DNA of 64,000 bases from an uncultured Bacilli bacterium (GCA_934098375.1 CAKOOC010000003.1:21524-85523); one strand, 5' to 3'. Positions 34,292 through 44,008 are shown, counted from the first letter of the stretch. The notes: a model not told the origin generated them from the letters alone. A program made the numbers and translations.

Positions 34292-35137
34292 TTATTTTTC
34301 CCATCTAGCTGTAATCCCACATGGTAAAATTAAACCATCATTTGCCTTTACCCCTAATTCGGTACTAGTAATTTTTCCCGGTTTATTAATTGTTTTTCTT
34401 AAAATATTTTCTAAAACGGTCATAGATAATCCTGTTGTATATGAATTTATAATAAATAAAAGTGGTTCATCTGCAAGTAATGATGCAGCATCACTTACTA
34501 AATTATACAAATCTTTTTCTATTGACCATACTTCATTCTTAGCCCCTCTACCAAATGAAGGTGGATCCATAATAATTATATCGTATTTATTTCCTCTTCT
34601 TATTTCTCTTTTAACTAATTTTTTTACATCATCAATATAAAATTTAATTTTGTTTTCATCAAGTTTATTTAATCTTACATTTTCTTTAGCCCATTCTATC
34701 ATCCCTTTAGATGAATCAACATGAACTACATTTGCCCCTTCCATTAAAGCAGCAACGCTAGCAGCGCCAGTATAAGCAAACAAGTTAAGAACATTTACTT
34801 CTTTATTTGAGTATTTTATTTTATTTCTAATAATATCCCAGTTATATGCTTGTTCTGGAAACAATCCCGTATGCTTAAAACCCATTAATTTTAAATTAAA
34901 TTTCATATCTTTATAATTAACTATCCAAGACGAAGGAACATTTTTATTAATTATCCAAGCCCCACCACCTGTATTTGAGCGGTTATAAGTTGCATCCACT
35001 TTTATATTATTATCATTACCAGGCCATATAATTTCCGGATCCGGTCTTTTCAAATAAACACTTCCCCATCTTTCGTACTTGTAGCCATTACTCATTGCTA
35101 ATATTTCATAATCATTAAAATCTTTTATTGTTTCCAT
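34292..35137 (-). CDS. RlmI/RlmK-like class I methyltransferase
   Basis: 281 residues. SAM-binding motif I is LNLFAYTGAASVAALMEGA (about 117-135), and the NPPY-like motif is MDPPSFGRG (about 193), as in 23S rRNA cytosine-C5 or guanine-N2 methyltransferases of the RlmI/RlmL C-terminal type. The PUA domain of full-length RlmI is not seen; the N-terminus is short. It probably modifies rRNA in the cytoplasm. The following gene starts at its stop codon. Confidence 0.85.
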   Translation of the reverse strand: METIKDFNDYEILAMSNGYKYERWGSVYLKRPDPEIIWPGNDNNIKVDATYNRSNTGGGAWIINKNVPSSWIVNYKDMKFNLKLMGFKHTGLFPEQAYNWDIIRNKIKYSNKEVNVLNLFAYTGAASVAALMEGANVVHVDSSKGMIEWAKENVRLNKLDENKIKFYIDDVKKLVKREIRRGNKYDIIIMDPPSFGRGAKNEVWSIEKDLYNLVSDAASLLADEPLLFIINSYTTGLSMTVLENILRKTINKPGKITSTELGVKANDGLILPCGITARWEK

Positions 35138-35235
35138 AACAACCTCAATTCATTAATATATTACCATATTTCTTAAGAAACAAAAAGAGTTTAAACAAAC
35201 CCTTATTTTTGGAACAAAATCACACTTTTGTAATT

Positions 35236-36612
35236 TTATAACTTTATTCTATCTTCAATATACTTAACTAAATCTGCTATTCTTACCGTTTCTTGTTGCA
35301 TCGTGTCACGTTCTCTAACCGTCACTGTACCATCATTAATTGTGCTATCATCTACAGTTACCGCAAAAGGTGTTCCAACCGCATCACATCTACGATATCT
35401 CTTACCAATGGAACCACTTTCATCATAACTTACATTAAACTCTTGTGAAAGCAAACTATAAATTTCCATCGCTTTTTCACTATGATTTTTCTTGATAAGT
35501 GGCAAAATAGTTGCTTTAATCGGACTTAAATAAGGAATAACTTTTAAAACTTCTCTTTCTTCCCCGTTTTCTAAGGTTTCTTTAGTATAAGCATCACATA
35601 AAACCGTTAAAATCAATCTATCTAATCCTACACTAGGCTCAATTACATAAGGTAAATACTTTTCATTTGTTACGGGATCTAAATATCTTAAATCTTGACC
35701 TGAATGTTTCATGTGAACACCCAAATCATAATCTGTTCGATCAGCAATTCCCCATAATTCGCCCCAGCCCATCGGATATTTATACTCTATATCAGTAGTT
35801 GCTTTACTATAAAAAGATAATTCTTCTTTGGCATGATCACGGTATCTCAAATTTTCTTCTTTAATACCAAGTAACTTTAAGAAATTAATGCAGTACTCTT
35901 TATAATACTTAAACCATTCTAAATCTGTTCCTGGTTTACAAAAGAATTCTAATTCCATTTGTTCAAATTCTCTAATTCTAAAAATAAAATTTCCTGGTGT
36001 TATTTCATTTCTAAAACTTTTACCAGTTTGTCCAATACCAAAAGGAACCTTTGCTCTCATACTTCTTTGAACATTTAAAAAATTCGTAAAAATACCTTGT
36101 GCTGTTTCCCCTCTTAAATAACAAATACTTTTAGCATCTTCTGTAACCCCAATATGAGTTTCAAATAACAAATTAAATTTTCGAATATCCGTAAAATCTG
36201 TGCTACCACACTTAGGACAAGCAATTTTATTATCTCTAATAAATTCCTCTAACTTTTTATTATCCCATCCATCGCCTGTTTCTTTTCCTTTAGTAAAATC
36301 TTCAACCAATTTATCAGCACGATATCTACTTTTACATTTTTTACAGTCCATTAAAGGATCAGCAAAACTTGTAACATGTCCAGATGCTACCCAAACTTCC
36401 GGATTCATCAAAATTGCCGCATCAAGTCCATAATTATTGGGTATCTCTGTAATAAACTTTTTCCACCAAGCTTTTCTAATATTTTCTTTTAATTCTTTTC
36501 CTAAAGGGCCATAATCCCAAGTATTAGATAATCCTCCATAAATCTCTGAACCTTGAAATATAAATCCATAATTTTTACAATAATTAACAATATCATCCAT
36601 ACTAAATTTCAT
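35236..36612 (-). CDS. glyQS: Glycyl-tRNA synthetase, dimeric type
   Basis: 458 residues of the single-chain class II GlyRS type: GLSNTWDYGPLGKELK N-terminus, motif 2 at FRNEITP, and motif 3 region at EPSVGLDRL, with an anticodon-binding domain at the end. A CKKCKS/CPKCGS pair (about 90-155) is a likely zinc site. It charges tRNA-Gly. Its start overlaps the LOG-family gene by 11 bases, and the pair is led by a T-box, which fits control by an uncharged tRNA. Confidence 0.96.
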   Translation of the reverse strand: MKFSMDDIVNYCKNYGFIFQGSEIYGGLSNTWDYGPLGKELKENIRKAWWKKFITEIPNNYGLDAAILMNPEVWVASGHVTSFADPLMDCKKCKSRYRADKLVEDFTKGKETGDGWDNKKLEEFIRDNKIACPKCGSTDFTDIRKFNLLFETHIGVTEDAKSICYLRGETAQGIFTNFLNVQRSMRAKVPFGIGQTGKSFRNEITPGNFIFRIREFEQMELEFFCKPGTDLEWFKYYKEYCINFLKLLGIKEENLRYRDHAKEELSFYSKATTDIEYKYPMGWGELWGIADRTDYDLGVHMKHSGQDLRYLDPVTNEKYLPYVIEPSVGLDRLILTVLCDAYTKETLENGEEREVLKVIPYLSPIKATILPLIKKNHSEKAMEIYSLLSQEFNVSYDESGSIGKRYRRCDAVGTPFAVTVDDSTINDGTVTVRERDTMQQETVRIADLVKYIEDRIKL

Positions 36613-37135
36613 TTTTTTCTACCTCTTTCTTTAATTCATCTAATGTATTTACAATCATTAAATTATCTAAATCATCATCATATAATATATGATTATTTTT
36701 ATTTTTTTCTAAAAAGTTAATTAATTCATCATAAAATCCCTCATAATTATATAAAAATAACTTTTTACCTTGCTTATTAGTTTTAAATTCTTCCATAATC
36801 CCGAATAGTTCCGAATACGTTCCTGTCCCACCTGGTAATATCAAGAAAAAATCTGCTAGTTCATACATTCTTTTAAGTCTATCAAAAGAAGTATGATATT
36901 CTTCTTGTGTTGTATCAATCACACTTTTAGGATACTTATCTAAATTAATTCCATAAACACTCTTTTTATTTTCTAAAAATGTATGTGCACATATTCCCAT
37001 CATTCCTTTATCATAAGAACCATACACTAATTCAAAATTATTTTTACTAAAATATTCACATACTCTTTTAGTTTCATCTAGTATTTCTTTACTAATAAGT
37101 GGATTTGATCCACAACCAATAAATATTTTTTTCAT
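36602..37135 (-). CDS. LOG-family (TIGR00730-like) Rossmann protein
   Basis: 177 residues with the lysine-decarboxylase-like/LOG signature: GSYDKGMMG and PGGTGTYSELFGIMEE (about 101-116). Family members hydrolyse nucleotide 5'-monophosphate ribosides (cytokinin-activating type in plants) and bind nucleotides; the role in Bacilli is poorly defined. Start follows an AGGAGGG site. It lies between the T-box leader and glyQS, overlapping the latter, which is an unusual partnership. Confidence 0.88.
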   Translation of the reverse strand: MKKIFIGCGSNPLISKEILDETKRVCEYFSKNNFELVYGSYDKGMMGICAHTFLENKKSVYGINLDKYPKSVIDTTQEEYHTSFDRLKRMYELADFFLILPGGTGTYSELFGIMEEFKTNKQGKKLFLYNYEGFYDELINFLEKNKNNHILYDDDLDNLMIVNTLDELKKEVEKNEI

Positions 37136-37137
37136 TT

Positions 37138-37259
37138 TCCCTCCTAAAATAAAAAGACTCTTACATCATAGGGACGCATTTTTACGTGGTTCCACCCTAT
37201 TTTAGAGTCTTCATTTAGTTATAGCTCGTTCTTTTCCAAGGAAGTCATCGCTTAAATAC
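37138..37259 (-). promoter_or_regulatory. T-box leader, unusually short
   Basis: The T-box GGTGGAACCACG is at 37185-37196, followed by the normal GCGTCCCTA. A long terminator stem (AGACTCT with AGAGTCT) spans about 37155-37209 with T-run. Upstream promoter placement leaves only about 60 bases before the T-box, so stem I must be reduced to the AGC...GCT hairpin near 37231-37251. Specifier codon not identified with confidence; glycine is expected from glyQS downstream. Confidence 0.85.
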
Positions 37260-37265
37260 AAACTT

Positions 37266-37294
37266 ATTATATAAAAATATTCTTTCTTTTTCAA
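37266..37294 (-). promoter_or_regulatory. Promoter of the T-box operon
   Basis: TTGAAA at 37289-37294, 17-base spacer, TATAAT at 37266-37271. Confidence 0.75.
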
Positions 37295-37359
37295 GTCTTT
37301 TTATTAACACAATTACGCCTATTTGAGTACACTATAGTAGATACAAAGGAGGTATAAGA

Positions 37360-37563
37360 ATGTATTATTATGGATATAATGGCGGTAATGCAATGGGTGG
37401 ATACGGTTATGGAAACCCATGCTGCAATTCAGGTTATAGCTATGCAGGAAATACTGCTGGTGGCTATGGATTAGGTGCTGCCTTATGGATAGTTCTATTT
37501 ATTCTTTTAGTTATTATTATCGGAGCTGGCTGGAGCTGGGGAAACAACAACAATAATAACTAA
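37360..37563 (+). CDS. YjcZ-like small membrane protein
   Basis: 67 residues. Gly/Tyr/Asn-rich N-terminal half with a CC pair, then GLGAALWIVLFILLVIIIGAGW membrane segment and an Asn tail, as in the YjcZ family of small spore-associated proteins. A strong AAAGGAGG precedes the start. Two even smaller relatives are encoded at 58.1-58.4 kb. Function unknown. The gene is divergent from the T-box operon, followed by a hairpin terminator at about 37573-37600. Confidence 0.85.
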   Translation: MYYYGYNGGNAMGGYGYGNPCCNSGYSYAGNTAGGYGLGAALWIVLFILLVIIIGAGWSWGNNNNNN

Positions 37564-37572
37564 TTAAAGATT

Positions 37573-37600
37573 ATTGACTATTTAGTTAATAGTCTTTTTT
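37573..37600 (+). terminator. Terminator after the YjcZ-like gene
   Basis: GACTATT/AATAGTC stem followed by six T on the plus strand. Confidence 0.7.
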
Positions 37601-37664
37601 AGTGTAATAAAAAGCATATTATCTATTAAATTATGTTATAATTTCTTTAGAGAGGAGAAAACTT

Positions 37665-38423
37665 ATGGAGCCAATTATAATTTTGCTAATTTTTTTAGTA
37701 ATAATTCTTTTACTAAGATCTATTAGACAAATTAATGAATATGAAAGAGGCGTATTATTTCGTTTTGGTAAATTCAAACGTATTTTAAATCCTGGTTGGA
37801 GATTAATTTTTCCTATCATCGATTCCATGAAAAAAGTAGATATTAGAACTAAAGCTGTTGATGTACCTGAGCAAGATGCAATTACTAAAGATAATGTTTC
37901 TATTAGAATTAATGCTGTTCTATATTACAAGATATTCGATGCATCTAAAGCCATTATTGCCGTTGAAAACTATAAATATGCTGTTGCTCAGTTAGCCCAG
38001 ACTACTATGCGTAACGCTGTTGGTGCCGTATCTTTAGATGAATTACTTGCCGAAAGAGATAAAATTTCTGAAGAAATTTGTAAAATCGTTGATGAAGCCA
38101 CTGACCCCTGGGGTGTCAAAGTTGAAAATGTTGAACTAAAAGACATCTCTTTACCAGAAGAAATGAAAAGAGTTATTGCTAGAGTTGCTGAAGCGGAACG
38201 TGAAAAAGAAGCCGTTATAACTAAAGCTAAAGGTGAAGTTGAAGCATCAGAAAACTTGGCCAAAGCAGCTGATCTTATGTCTAAAACACCAGGTGCAATG
38301 CACTTAAGAACTTTATCAACAATAAGCGATATTTCTTCAGATCAATCTAACACTATTGTTTTTGCTCTTCCTATTGAAGTTTTAGAAGCAATAAAAGGAT
38401 ACTCTGAAAACAAAAAGAAATAA
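37665..38423 (+). CDS. SPFH/stomatin-like membrane protein (slipin)
   Basis: 252 residues: N-terminal membrane helix (3-18), then an SPFH domain opening NEYERGVLFRFGKF with LNPGWRLIFPIID, and a charged coiled coil (about 165-205) ending in a short hydrophobic region. Bacterial slipins oligomerise at the membrane and often pair with an NfeD partner; none is visible here. It has AGAGAGGAG at the start and a TATAAT upstream near 37635. Likely a membrane-organising protein. Confidence 0.92.
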   Translation: MEPIIILLIFLVIILLLRSIRQINEYERGVLFRFGKFKRILNPGWRLIFPIIDSMKKVDIRTKAVDVPEQDAITKDNVSIRINAVLYYKIFDASKAIIAVENYKYAVAQLAQTTMRNAVGAVSLDELLAERDKISEEICKIVDEATDPWGVKVENVELKDISLPEEMKRVIARVAEAEREKEAVITKAKGEVEASENLAKAADLMSKTPGAMHLRTLSTISDISSDQSNTIVFALPIEVLEAIKGYSENKKK

Positions 38424-38443
38424 CCAGTTTAAGGTTATTTCTT

Positions 38444-39307
38444 TTACCATAAATTCAAAGGATAAAATCCTTTTTTTATTTTTTCCTCTACTTTAATTCT
38501 TATATAGTCAGCATCTTCTGGATAAGTAATTTCATACCAATCAGCATCAGATTTAACAACATTTAAATTAAAATTATCATTTAAAACCATTTTAGATATA
38601 ACATCTGGGAGCATAAATTCATCATTAGAAATATCTAAAGTATTTACTTTAAACTCATACATATATTTTTTTAACAAACTAAAAATTTGTTTATTAAATG
38701 CCCATGCATTAGTTGAAACTAATGTATTTTTATTTACTTTTAATTTCTGTTTAGTTTTTAAATCTCTTGCTATAATAACATCATTATCTTTATATACTAA
38801 TGACTCTTTTATAATTTCTTGATTATTTTCTCTAAAGATTAATCCCCTTTTTACCTCTTTATCATTCGTTAATGTTTTTATAATTTCATAACCAACTAGA
38901 TTTATATTATTTTCTTTACTATTTATAAGTGCATCATAAAGTTTTTTAAAACAATCTTCACCATACCAATTATCCCCATTAATAATTGCAAATTTATCAC
39001 TAACAACATCTTTAATCATATATAAAGCATGTGCTGTTCCCCAAGGCTTATTTCTATTTATACCATTTAGTTCACTAGTCTGACAAACATATATAATAGG
39101 CACATTTTTTATTCTTTTATTTATCGTTTCTTCAAATAATTCTTGATATTCTTTTCTTATTATTATAATAATTCTTTTAAAACCCGCTTTAATCGCATCA
39201 TAAATATTATAATCAATAATAAATTCTCCATTTACTCCGACTGGACAAAGCTGTTTTAATCCTCCAAAACGCGATCCTTTACCAGCCGCCATTATAACCA
39301 AATCCAT
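38444..39307 (-). CDS. Sugar-nucleotide pyrophosphorylase-like nucleotidyltransferase
   Basis: 287 residues with the nucleotidyltransferase signature MAAGKGSRFGGLKQL at the N-terminus, a FAIINGDNWYG metal-binding Asp region (about 110), and an NTP-transferase Rossmann fold. GGLKQL followed by GEFIIDY matches a Firmicutes UTP/dTTP-type subgroup whose substrate is not fixed. It probably makes an activated sugar for surface polymers. It follows ffh by six bases, so it may be cotranscribed. Confidence 0.82.
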   Translation of the reverse strand: MDLVIMAAGKGSRFGGLKQLCPVGVNGEFIIDYNIYDAIKAGFKRIIIIIRKEYQELFEETINKRIKNVPIIYVCQTSELNGINRNKPWGTAHALYMIKDVVSDKFAIINGDNWYGEDCFKKLYDALINSKENNINLVGYEIIKTLTNDKEVKRGLIFRENNQEIIKESLVYKDNDVIIARDLKTKQKLKVNKNTLVSTNAWAFNKQIFSLLKKYMYEFKVNTLDISNDEFMLPDVISKMVLNDNFNLNVVKSDADWYEITYPEDADYIRIKVEEKIKKGFYPLNLW

Positions 39308-39313
39308 AAATAC

Positions 39314-40621
39314 CTAAAATGGCATATTAAATGAACCATTATTCATTTTCTTCATCATATCTTTCATTGAATCAAATTGTTTTAATAATCTATTAACTTC
39401 TTCAACACTGCGCCCTGAACCTTTCGCAATTCTCTGCTTTCTACTTGCTTTTAAAACTTCAGGATGTCTTCTTTCATAAGGTGTCATTGATAAAACTATT
39501 GCTTCAACATGAGCCATATCTTTCGGATTAATAGTAACATTATTAAGTCCCATATTTCTCGCTCCTGGAAGCATTTTTAAAATATTTTCTAGTGGACCTA
39601 ACTTCTTTATTTGTTTCATAGTTAGTAAAAAGTCTTCTAAATCAAATTTCCCCTTTTGCATTTTTTTTGCCAAGTCTTTAGCATCATTTTCATCTATCGC
39701 ACTGGCAGCTTTTTCTGCAATTGATAAAATATCTCCCATATCTAAAATACGTTCAGCCATTCTCTCGGGATAAAATTCTGTTAAACCATCCATTTTTTCT
39801 GAGTCACCAATAAATTTTATTGGAATATTTGTTAAATGTCTAACCGATAAAGCAACCCCACCTTTAGTATTACCATCTAATTTAGTTAAAATTGCTCCTG
39901 TTAAAGGTAATTTTTCATTAAATCCTTTAATAACATTAATCGCATCTTGTCCCATCATTGCATCAATAACAAGAATTATTTCATCTGGATTCACTATATC
40001 TTTAATATCACTTAATTCTTGCATTAAATTTTCATCAATATGAAGTCTACCAGCCGTATCAATTATAATATAATCATTATTATTCTCTTTTGCATAATTA
40101 ATTGCTTCTGTTACTATCTTTCTTGGATCTTCTTTACCATTAGAATAAACTGGTATATTTAAAGATTTACCTACTTCACATAGTTGATCAATTGCTGCTG
40201 GTCTATAAATATCACACGCTACTAATAATGGTTTTTTATTAAATTTCTTTCTTAAATAATTAGCAAGTTTTCCACAAGTAGTTGTTTTACCAGAACCTTG
40301 TAAACCAACAAGCATAATTATAGTGGGCTTTTTATTTGTTTCTAGTGGTGCATAATCTCCTCCTAACAAAGAAATTAACTCATCCTTAACTAATTTTATA
40401 AAAAGTTCATCCGGTTTTAAATTTTTTCCTACATCCAAACCTAACGCTTTTTCTTTTATATTTCTTGTAAACTCTTTTACAACTTCATAGTTAACATCTG
40501 CTTCTAAAAGAGCCATTCTTATTTCTTTAATAGCGTCTGCAATATTTTCTTCGGTAATTCTTCCCATACCTTTAATATTTTTTATTGCATTACTAATTCT
40601 ATCTCCCATGTATTCAAACAT
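39314..40621 (-). CDS. ffh: Signal recognition particle protein Ffh
   Basis: 435 residues with the NG GTPase (P-loop GLQGSGKTTTCGKLA about 103, DTAGR, TKLDG) and the methionine-rich M domain (about 300-435, with SRKQRIAKGSG). It binds signal sequences co-translationally together with SRP RNA and FtsY. Slightly shorter than B. subtilis Ffh but complete in motifs. No SRP RNA gene is recognised in the window. Its start is weakly defined; the next Met is at residue 5. Confidence 0.97.
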   Translation of the reverse strand: MFEYMGDRISNAIKNIKGMGRITEENIADAIKEIRMALLEADVNYEVVKEFTRNIKEKALGLDVGKNLKPDELFIKLVKDELISLLGGDYAPLETNKKPTIIMLVGLQGSGKTTTCGKLANYLRKKFNKKPLLVACDIYRPAAIDQLCEVGKSLNIPVYSNGKEDPRKIVTEAINYAKENNNDYIIIDTAGRLHIDENLMQELSDIKDIVNPDEIILVIDAMMGQDAINVIKGFNEKLPLTGAILTKLDGNTKGGVALSVRHLTNIPIKFIGDSEKMDGLTEFYPERMAERILDMGDILSIAEKAASAIDENDAKDLAKKMQKGKFDLEDFLLTMKQIKKLGPLENILKMLPGARNMGLNNVTINPKDMAHVEAIVLSMTPYERRHPEVLKASRKQRIAKGSGRSVEEVNRLLKQFDSMKDMMKKMNNGSFNMPF

Positions 40622-40651
40622 CTAAATCACCTACTTATTATTATACAAAAA

Positions 40652-40669
40652 AAAGACTAAAAAGTCTTT
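40652..40669 (-). terminator. Terminator after ezrA
   Basis: AAAGACT/AGTCTTT stem at the 3' end of ezrA, then eight T on the minus strand. Confidence 0.75.
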
Positions 40670-40670
40670 A

Positions 40671-42389
40671 TTATTTATCTTTAATTAAATCCATTATCTT
40701 TTGATGAATATTATTATCATATAATGCAACAACATTTATAGCAACTTCTAATGATTCCTTATATTTACCTTCATAAAATAAATTTTCAGCTTTACCTAAA
40801 AGCTCATCATTTTTTGTTGTAATTCTAAAACGATTGCCGTATACAATTGTATTTTCCGCTAAATATGCATTTTTTACAATATCACTCGTTGTTTTATATA
40901 ACTTTAATACCAAATCTCTTGCCGTATCTACTCTTGTATTAAGAACTTTTATTCTAATTGGTTTTTTATCAAGTTCATCCATCATTGCTTCAATCGCATC
41001 ATTAGCTTCTGACAATTCTATATAATAGTTTTTAGGAATTAAAGGAACTTTATAATTATTTATTTTTTCTTTACTATTATTAAGAATTAATTTAATACTA
41101 TCAAGTTGTTCCCTTGCTCTTAACTCATCTTCTTTTAAACTACTTAAAGTTCTAATTGTATATTCCAACTTTTCTTCTTTTTCATTAAGAGATGCATTTA
41201 GTCTTTCTAATTCTTTACTTAATTTAGAAAAAGCAAATGTTCTATTACGATATTTTTCTACTATAATTTCATAGTCATTATAAATTGCTTTAATACTTAA
41301 ATTAAGTTCATCTATAACTTTTACTTCTTCATCTGTTAAATCATAACTATATTTAATCTCTTCAATTTTAGAACTTAAATTCTTAATTATTCCTAATAAC
41401 TTTTTGCACTTTATTGCTATTTTTCTTGAACTATCATCAAATGTTCTTCTTGCTTGTTTTTCATTATCAAAATCAGTATATAATGAATCAAAATAAGAAA
41501 GAATTGTTTTAAGTTCAAATATTGAATCAGTTAAATTTAATACATTTAATCTATCAAATATATCATATAGTTTCTTTTCTGCTTCAGTAATGTTATATTC
41601 AATATTTAAATAATCAAGAACATAACCTTCCTTAAGCATTTTTTCATATAAAGACTTTATATTTTCTATTTTATTTGGTATTAACTTTTTGCCCATAAGA
41701 ATTATTGATGGAGCATCTTCAATAACAATTTGTAAGTTTCCAATCGTATCACCTAAAGCTTTTACAATTTTTGGTGCCTCCGCATAGTCATTATTTTCCA
41801 TCGTAATTTCAAAAGCATTTAAAAGTTTATCAATATTTTCAAATTGTAATTCGATTGGTTTTTTAATAAGTTCATAATCTTCTATATGATTTTTATATTT
41901 TAAATATATTTCTCTATAATCTCTTTTTAATTTAGTAACAATTTCTCTGTTTTTACTTTCTGATAAACTAATCTCTTTTATTTCATTTAACAAAAATTCA
42001 CTTTTTGTTTTTACGTAATAAATATCTAATTCTAATTCTCCCGTTTCTTTAACAATCTCTTTATATTTTTTTGTTTTAAGAGAATTATCTAAATCATTTA
42101 ATCTTTTATTTAATGATGGAATATCTACATCTTTTATCTGATTATATCTCTTAATCCAAGAATTATATCTAGCCTCTAAATCTTTGTTATTAATTAAAGA
42201 CGCTACTTTATTTAGTTCTGTAAGTATATTTGCCGATATAATTAAGTTTTTATCTCTTTCTAATATTGCCACTAATTTATTAAATTTCTTTTTATTATTT
42301 TTATTTATGAACACTAAAACAAAGACAATTAAAATTATTGCCAAAACACCGTAAACAATACCTAATATAATATACGTCTTATCGTCCAT
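40671..42389 (-). CDS. ezrA: EzrA-like septation ring regulator
   Basis: 572 residues: one N-terminal membrane helix (7-27) and a very long series of coiled-coil helices with spectrin-like repeats to the C-terminus, the layout of EzrA (about 560-570 residues in Bacilli). EzrA binds FtsZ and regulates Z-ring placement from the membrane. Matching division genes sepF and divIVA occur at 47.5-48.4 kb. Assignment rests on length, topology and coiled-coil pattern. Confidence 0.87.
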   Translation of the reverse strand: MDDKTYIILGIVYGVLAIILIVFVLVFINKNNKKKFNKLVAILERDKNLIISANILTELNKVASLINNKDLEARYNSWIKRYNQIKDVDIPSLNKRLNDLDNSLKTKKYKEIVKETGELELDIYYVKTKSEFLLNEIKEISLSESKNREIVTKLKRDYREIYLKYKNHIEDYELIKKPIELQFENIDKLLNAFEITMENNDYAEAPKIVKALGDTIGNLQIVIEDAPSIILMGKKLIPNKIENIKSLYEKMLKEGYVLDYLNIEYNITEAEKKLYDIFDRLNVLNLTDSIFELKTILSYFDSLYTDFDNEKQARRTFDDSSRKIAIKCKKLLGIIKNLSSKIEEIKYSYDLTDEEVKVIDELNLSIKAIYNDYEIIVEKYRNRTFAFSKLSKELERLNASLNEKEEKLEYTIRTLSSLKEDELRAREQLDSIKLILNNSKEKINNYKVPLIPKNYYIELSEANDAIEAMMDELDKKPIRIKVLNTRVDTARDLVLKLYKTTSDIVKNAYLAENTIVYGNRFRITTKNDELLGKAENLFYEGKYKESLEVAINVVALYDNNIHQKIMDLIKDK

Positions 42390-42475
42390 ACTCTATCCTC
42401 AATAACTATTTTAACATATAAAGAATAAAAATTGTAGATATGAGTTATTATTTTTTTATATTTTTTAAGATGAAA

Positions 42476-42495
42476 AAAACACTAAAAAGTGTTTT
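42476..42495 (-). terminator. Terminator after the 248-residue gene
   Basis: Perfect 8-bp stem AAAACACT/AGTGTTTT with four-base loop, then a T-run on the minus strand. Confidence 0.7.
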
Positions 42496-42499
42496 AATT

Positions 42500-43246
42500 T
42501 TATCCTTTATTATCAAAGAAAATATAATTACTTGCTGCATCTTCTTTGATAATTGTATCATTTATAGTTCCATTTTGTATAGTTAGTTTATAATATGTAA
42601 CTTTCTTTTTTAATGAACTACCCATAATATAATTTAAAGTTTTACTATCTACTAACTTATAATTATAACCATTATCATAAACAGGTTCATCATTTTTATA
42701 ATTTACTCCTCCATTTGGAAAAGTAATTTCTTTTAATGAATCAAACTCTGAATTATAAATTTTTAAATAACTAACAATACCGTCTTCTCTATATATAAAA
42801 TAATACTTATCATTAGTTGTACTATCACTAAGTTCTTTTATTTCAAAACTATCTGTATCAGTTACACAATTCGTCTCTCCTAATTTTGAGCGGCATTCTT
42901 CCATCGAAATAACTTCTTTACCATTATATAAATAAACAATATTTATACCATAATCACCAGCTTCATAAGAGCCAACAATTATTTTTCTTTGTAAATTATA
43001 TTTTTTCTCTAATGGTGATTTTACATTAGATAGTTTTTCATTTAACTTCTTCTCATATTCTTTTATTTCCATAGACCTAATAGTTGTTGTTTCACTAACT
43101 TTACTAGTTGTAGTACTTGTACTTTTATTATCATTATCTGAATTTTCTTTACTTTTAACCATAATCATCATTGCTACAATAAATCCAATTAATAAGAATA
43201 TAATTGCTAATAAAACTCCTATTGTAACATTCTTCTTTTTTTCCAT
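42500..43246 (-). CDS. Membrane-anchored extracellular protein, unknown
   Basis: 248 residues. N-terminal membrane helix (about 8-30), a Ser/Thr-rich linker with STSTTTSKVSETTT (about 42-56), then a beta-rich external domain with two Cys (EECRSKLGETNC) at about 118-128. The Thr-linker style matches the surface proteins of the 14-20 kb cluster. No family recognised. Start is supported by AGAAGGG. It stands alone between ezrA and the decayed dinD. Confidence 0.7.
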   Translation of the reverse strand: MEKKKNVTIGVLLAIIFLLIGFIVAMMIMVKSKENSDNDNKSTSTTTSKVSETTTIRSMEIKEYEKKLNEKLSNVKSPLEKKYNLQRKIIVGSYEAGDYGINIVYLYNGKEVISMEECRSKLGETNCVTDTDSFEIKELSDSTTNDKYYFIYREDGIVSYLKIYNSEFDSLKEITFPNGGVNYKNDEPVYDNGYNYKLVDSKTLNYIMGSSLKKKVTYYKLTIQNGTINDTIIKEDAASNYIFFDNKG

Positions 43247-43342
43247 ATCACACTTACCCTTCTATTTTTAATTATAGCAAAATTATTATTACCTTCATAG
43301 TAAAATAATTATAAATTATCATAATTTTTCATACTATAAGCA

Positions 43343-43966
43343 TTATCTGTTTTTTATTTTAATTAGTTTTTCTTTTTTCCCCATATTATCAAGGATATCT
43401 TCTCTATATCTTAAACCTTTTCTTTTAGCAATATCATCTGCAGTTTCCCCATTATATAATCCTTTATATCCAGCATTGGTAAATTTGTCAAAGTTTTTAA
43501 CTCCTTTTTCTTTGGCAATTTTATATAAAACTTTATTGCCATCTTTAGTTTTTTTCTTCGGTATAATCTCTTTTCATCTTCTGCTAAATTCTTTTTCCGT
43601 AATTTCCTGTTTTCTAGTCTGCACTGCAAAATATGTTTGTCCCAATGCTACTGATGCTTTTTTAGGATTAGCATTTTGAACTATTAAATAGCAAGCATAT
43701 CTAGTTAAGTGATAATCAACAACATATTGAATATTACCCTTACCACCAACTATCGGTTTCCTGATCTCAGGAAAGTGCTCATTAACCTTATTATTACTGG
43801 TTTTGCAAGGAATCTAAGCATTCTTTATAACCTTATGAAAATTTTCCCATTTACGATATTCAAGCAAAGACATTAATTCTCTTGCTTCCCAAAATTCATT
43901 ACCACACTCATCAATATGTTTTATACTCTCAAAAGTTTTTTCTTCATATTTTTCTATATTATTCAT
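43343..43966 (-). pseudogene. dinD: Decayed dinD (DNA-damage-inducible protein D)
   Basis: Reading from 43966 gives a good DinD opening (MNNIEKYEEKTFESIKHIDE, then FWEARELMSLLEY). There is a TAG at 43814-43816, and near 43560-43590 two compensating shifts put AEDEKRLYRR in another frame. DinD motifs continue (HLTRYACYLIVQNA, GQTYFAVQTR, NAGYKGLYNG, DILDNMG) and stop at 43343, short of the full family length. Three lesions plus the shortened end mean it is not functional. DinD proteins inhibit RecA-mediated exchange and are SOS-induced. Upstream flanking DNA to 44108 has no other gene. Confidence 0.88.
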
Positions 43967-43996
43967 TTACTTACCTCTATAGTCATTTACTATAGC

Positions 43997-44008
43997 ATAC
44001 AACTGTTC
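43997..44008 (-). promoter_or_regulatory. Possible degraded SOS (LexA/DinR) box upstream of dinD remnant
   Basis: GAACAGTTGTAT against the Firmicutes consensus GAACNNNNGTTC/T: five of six arm bases after GAAC fit apart from the third. It lies 31 bases before the dinD start codon. Confidence 0.35.

Noticed and set aside
43411..43629. 72-codon minus-strand frame
   Set aside because: It is one shifted frame of the dinD remnant (contains its AEDEKRLYRR segment), not a separate gene.
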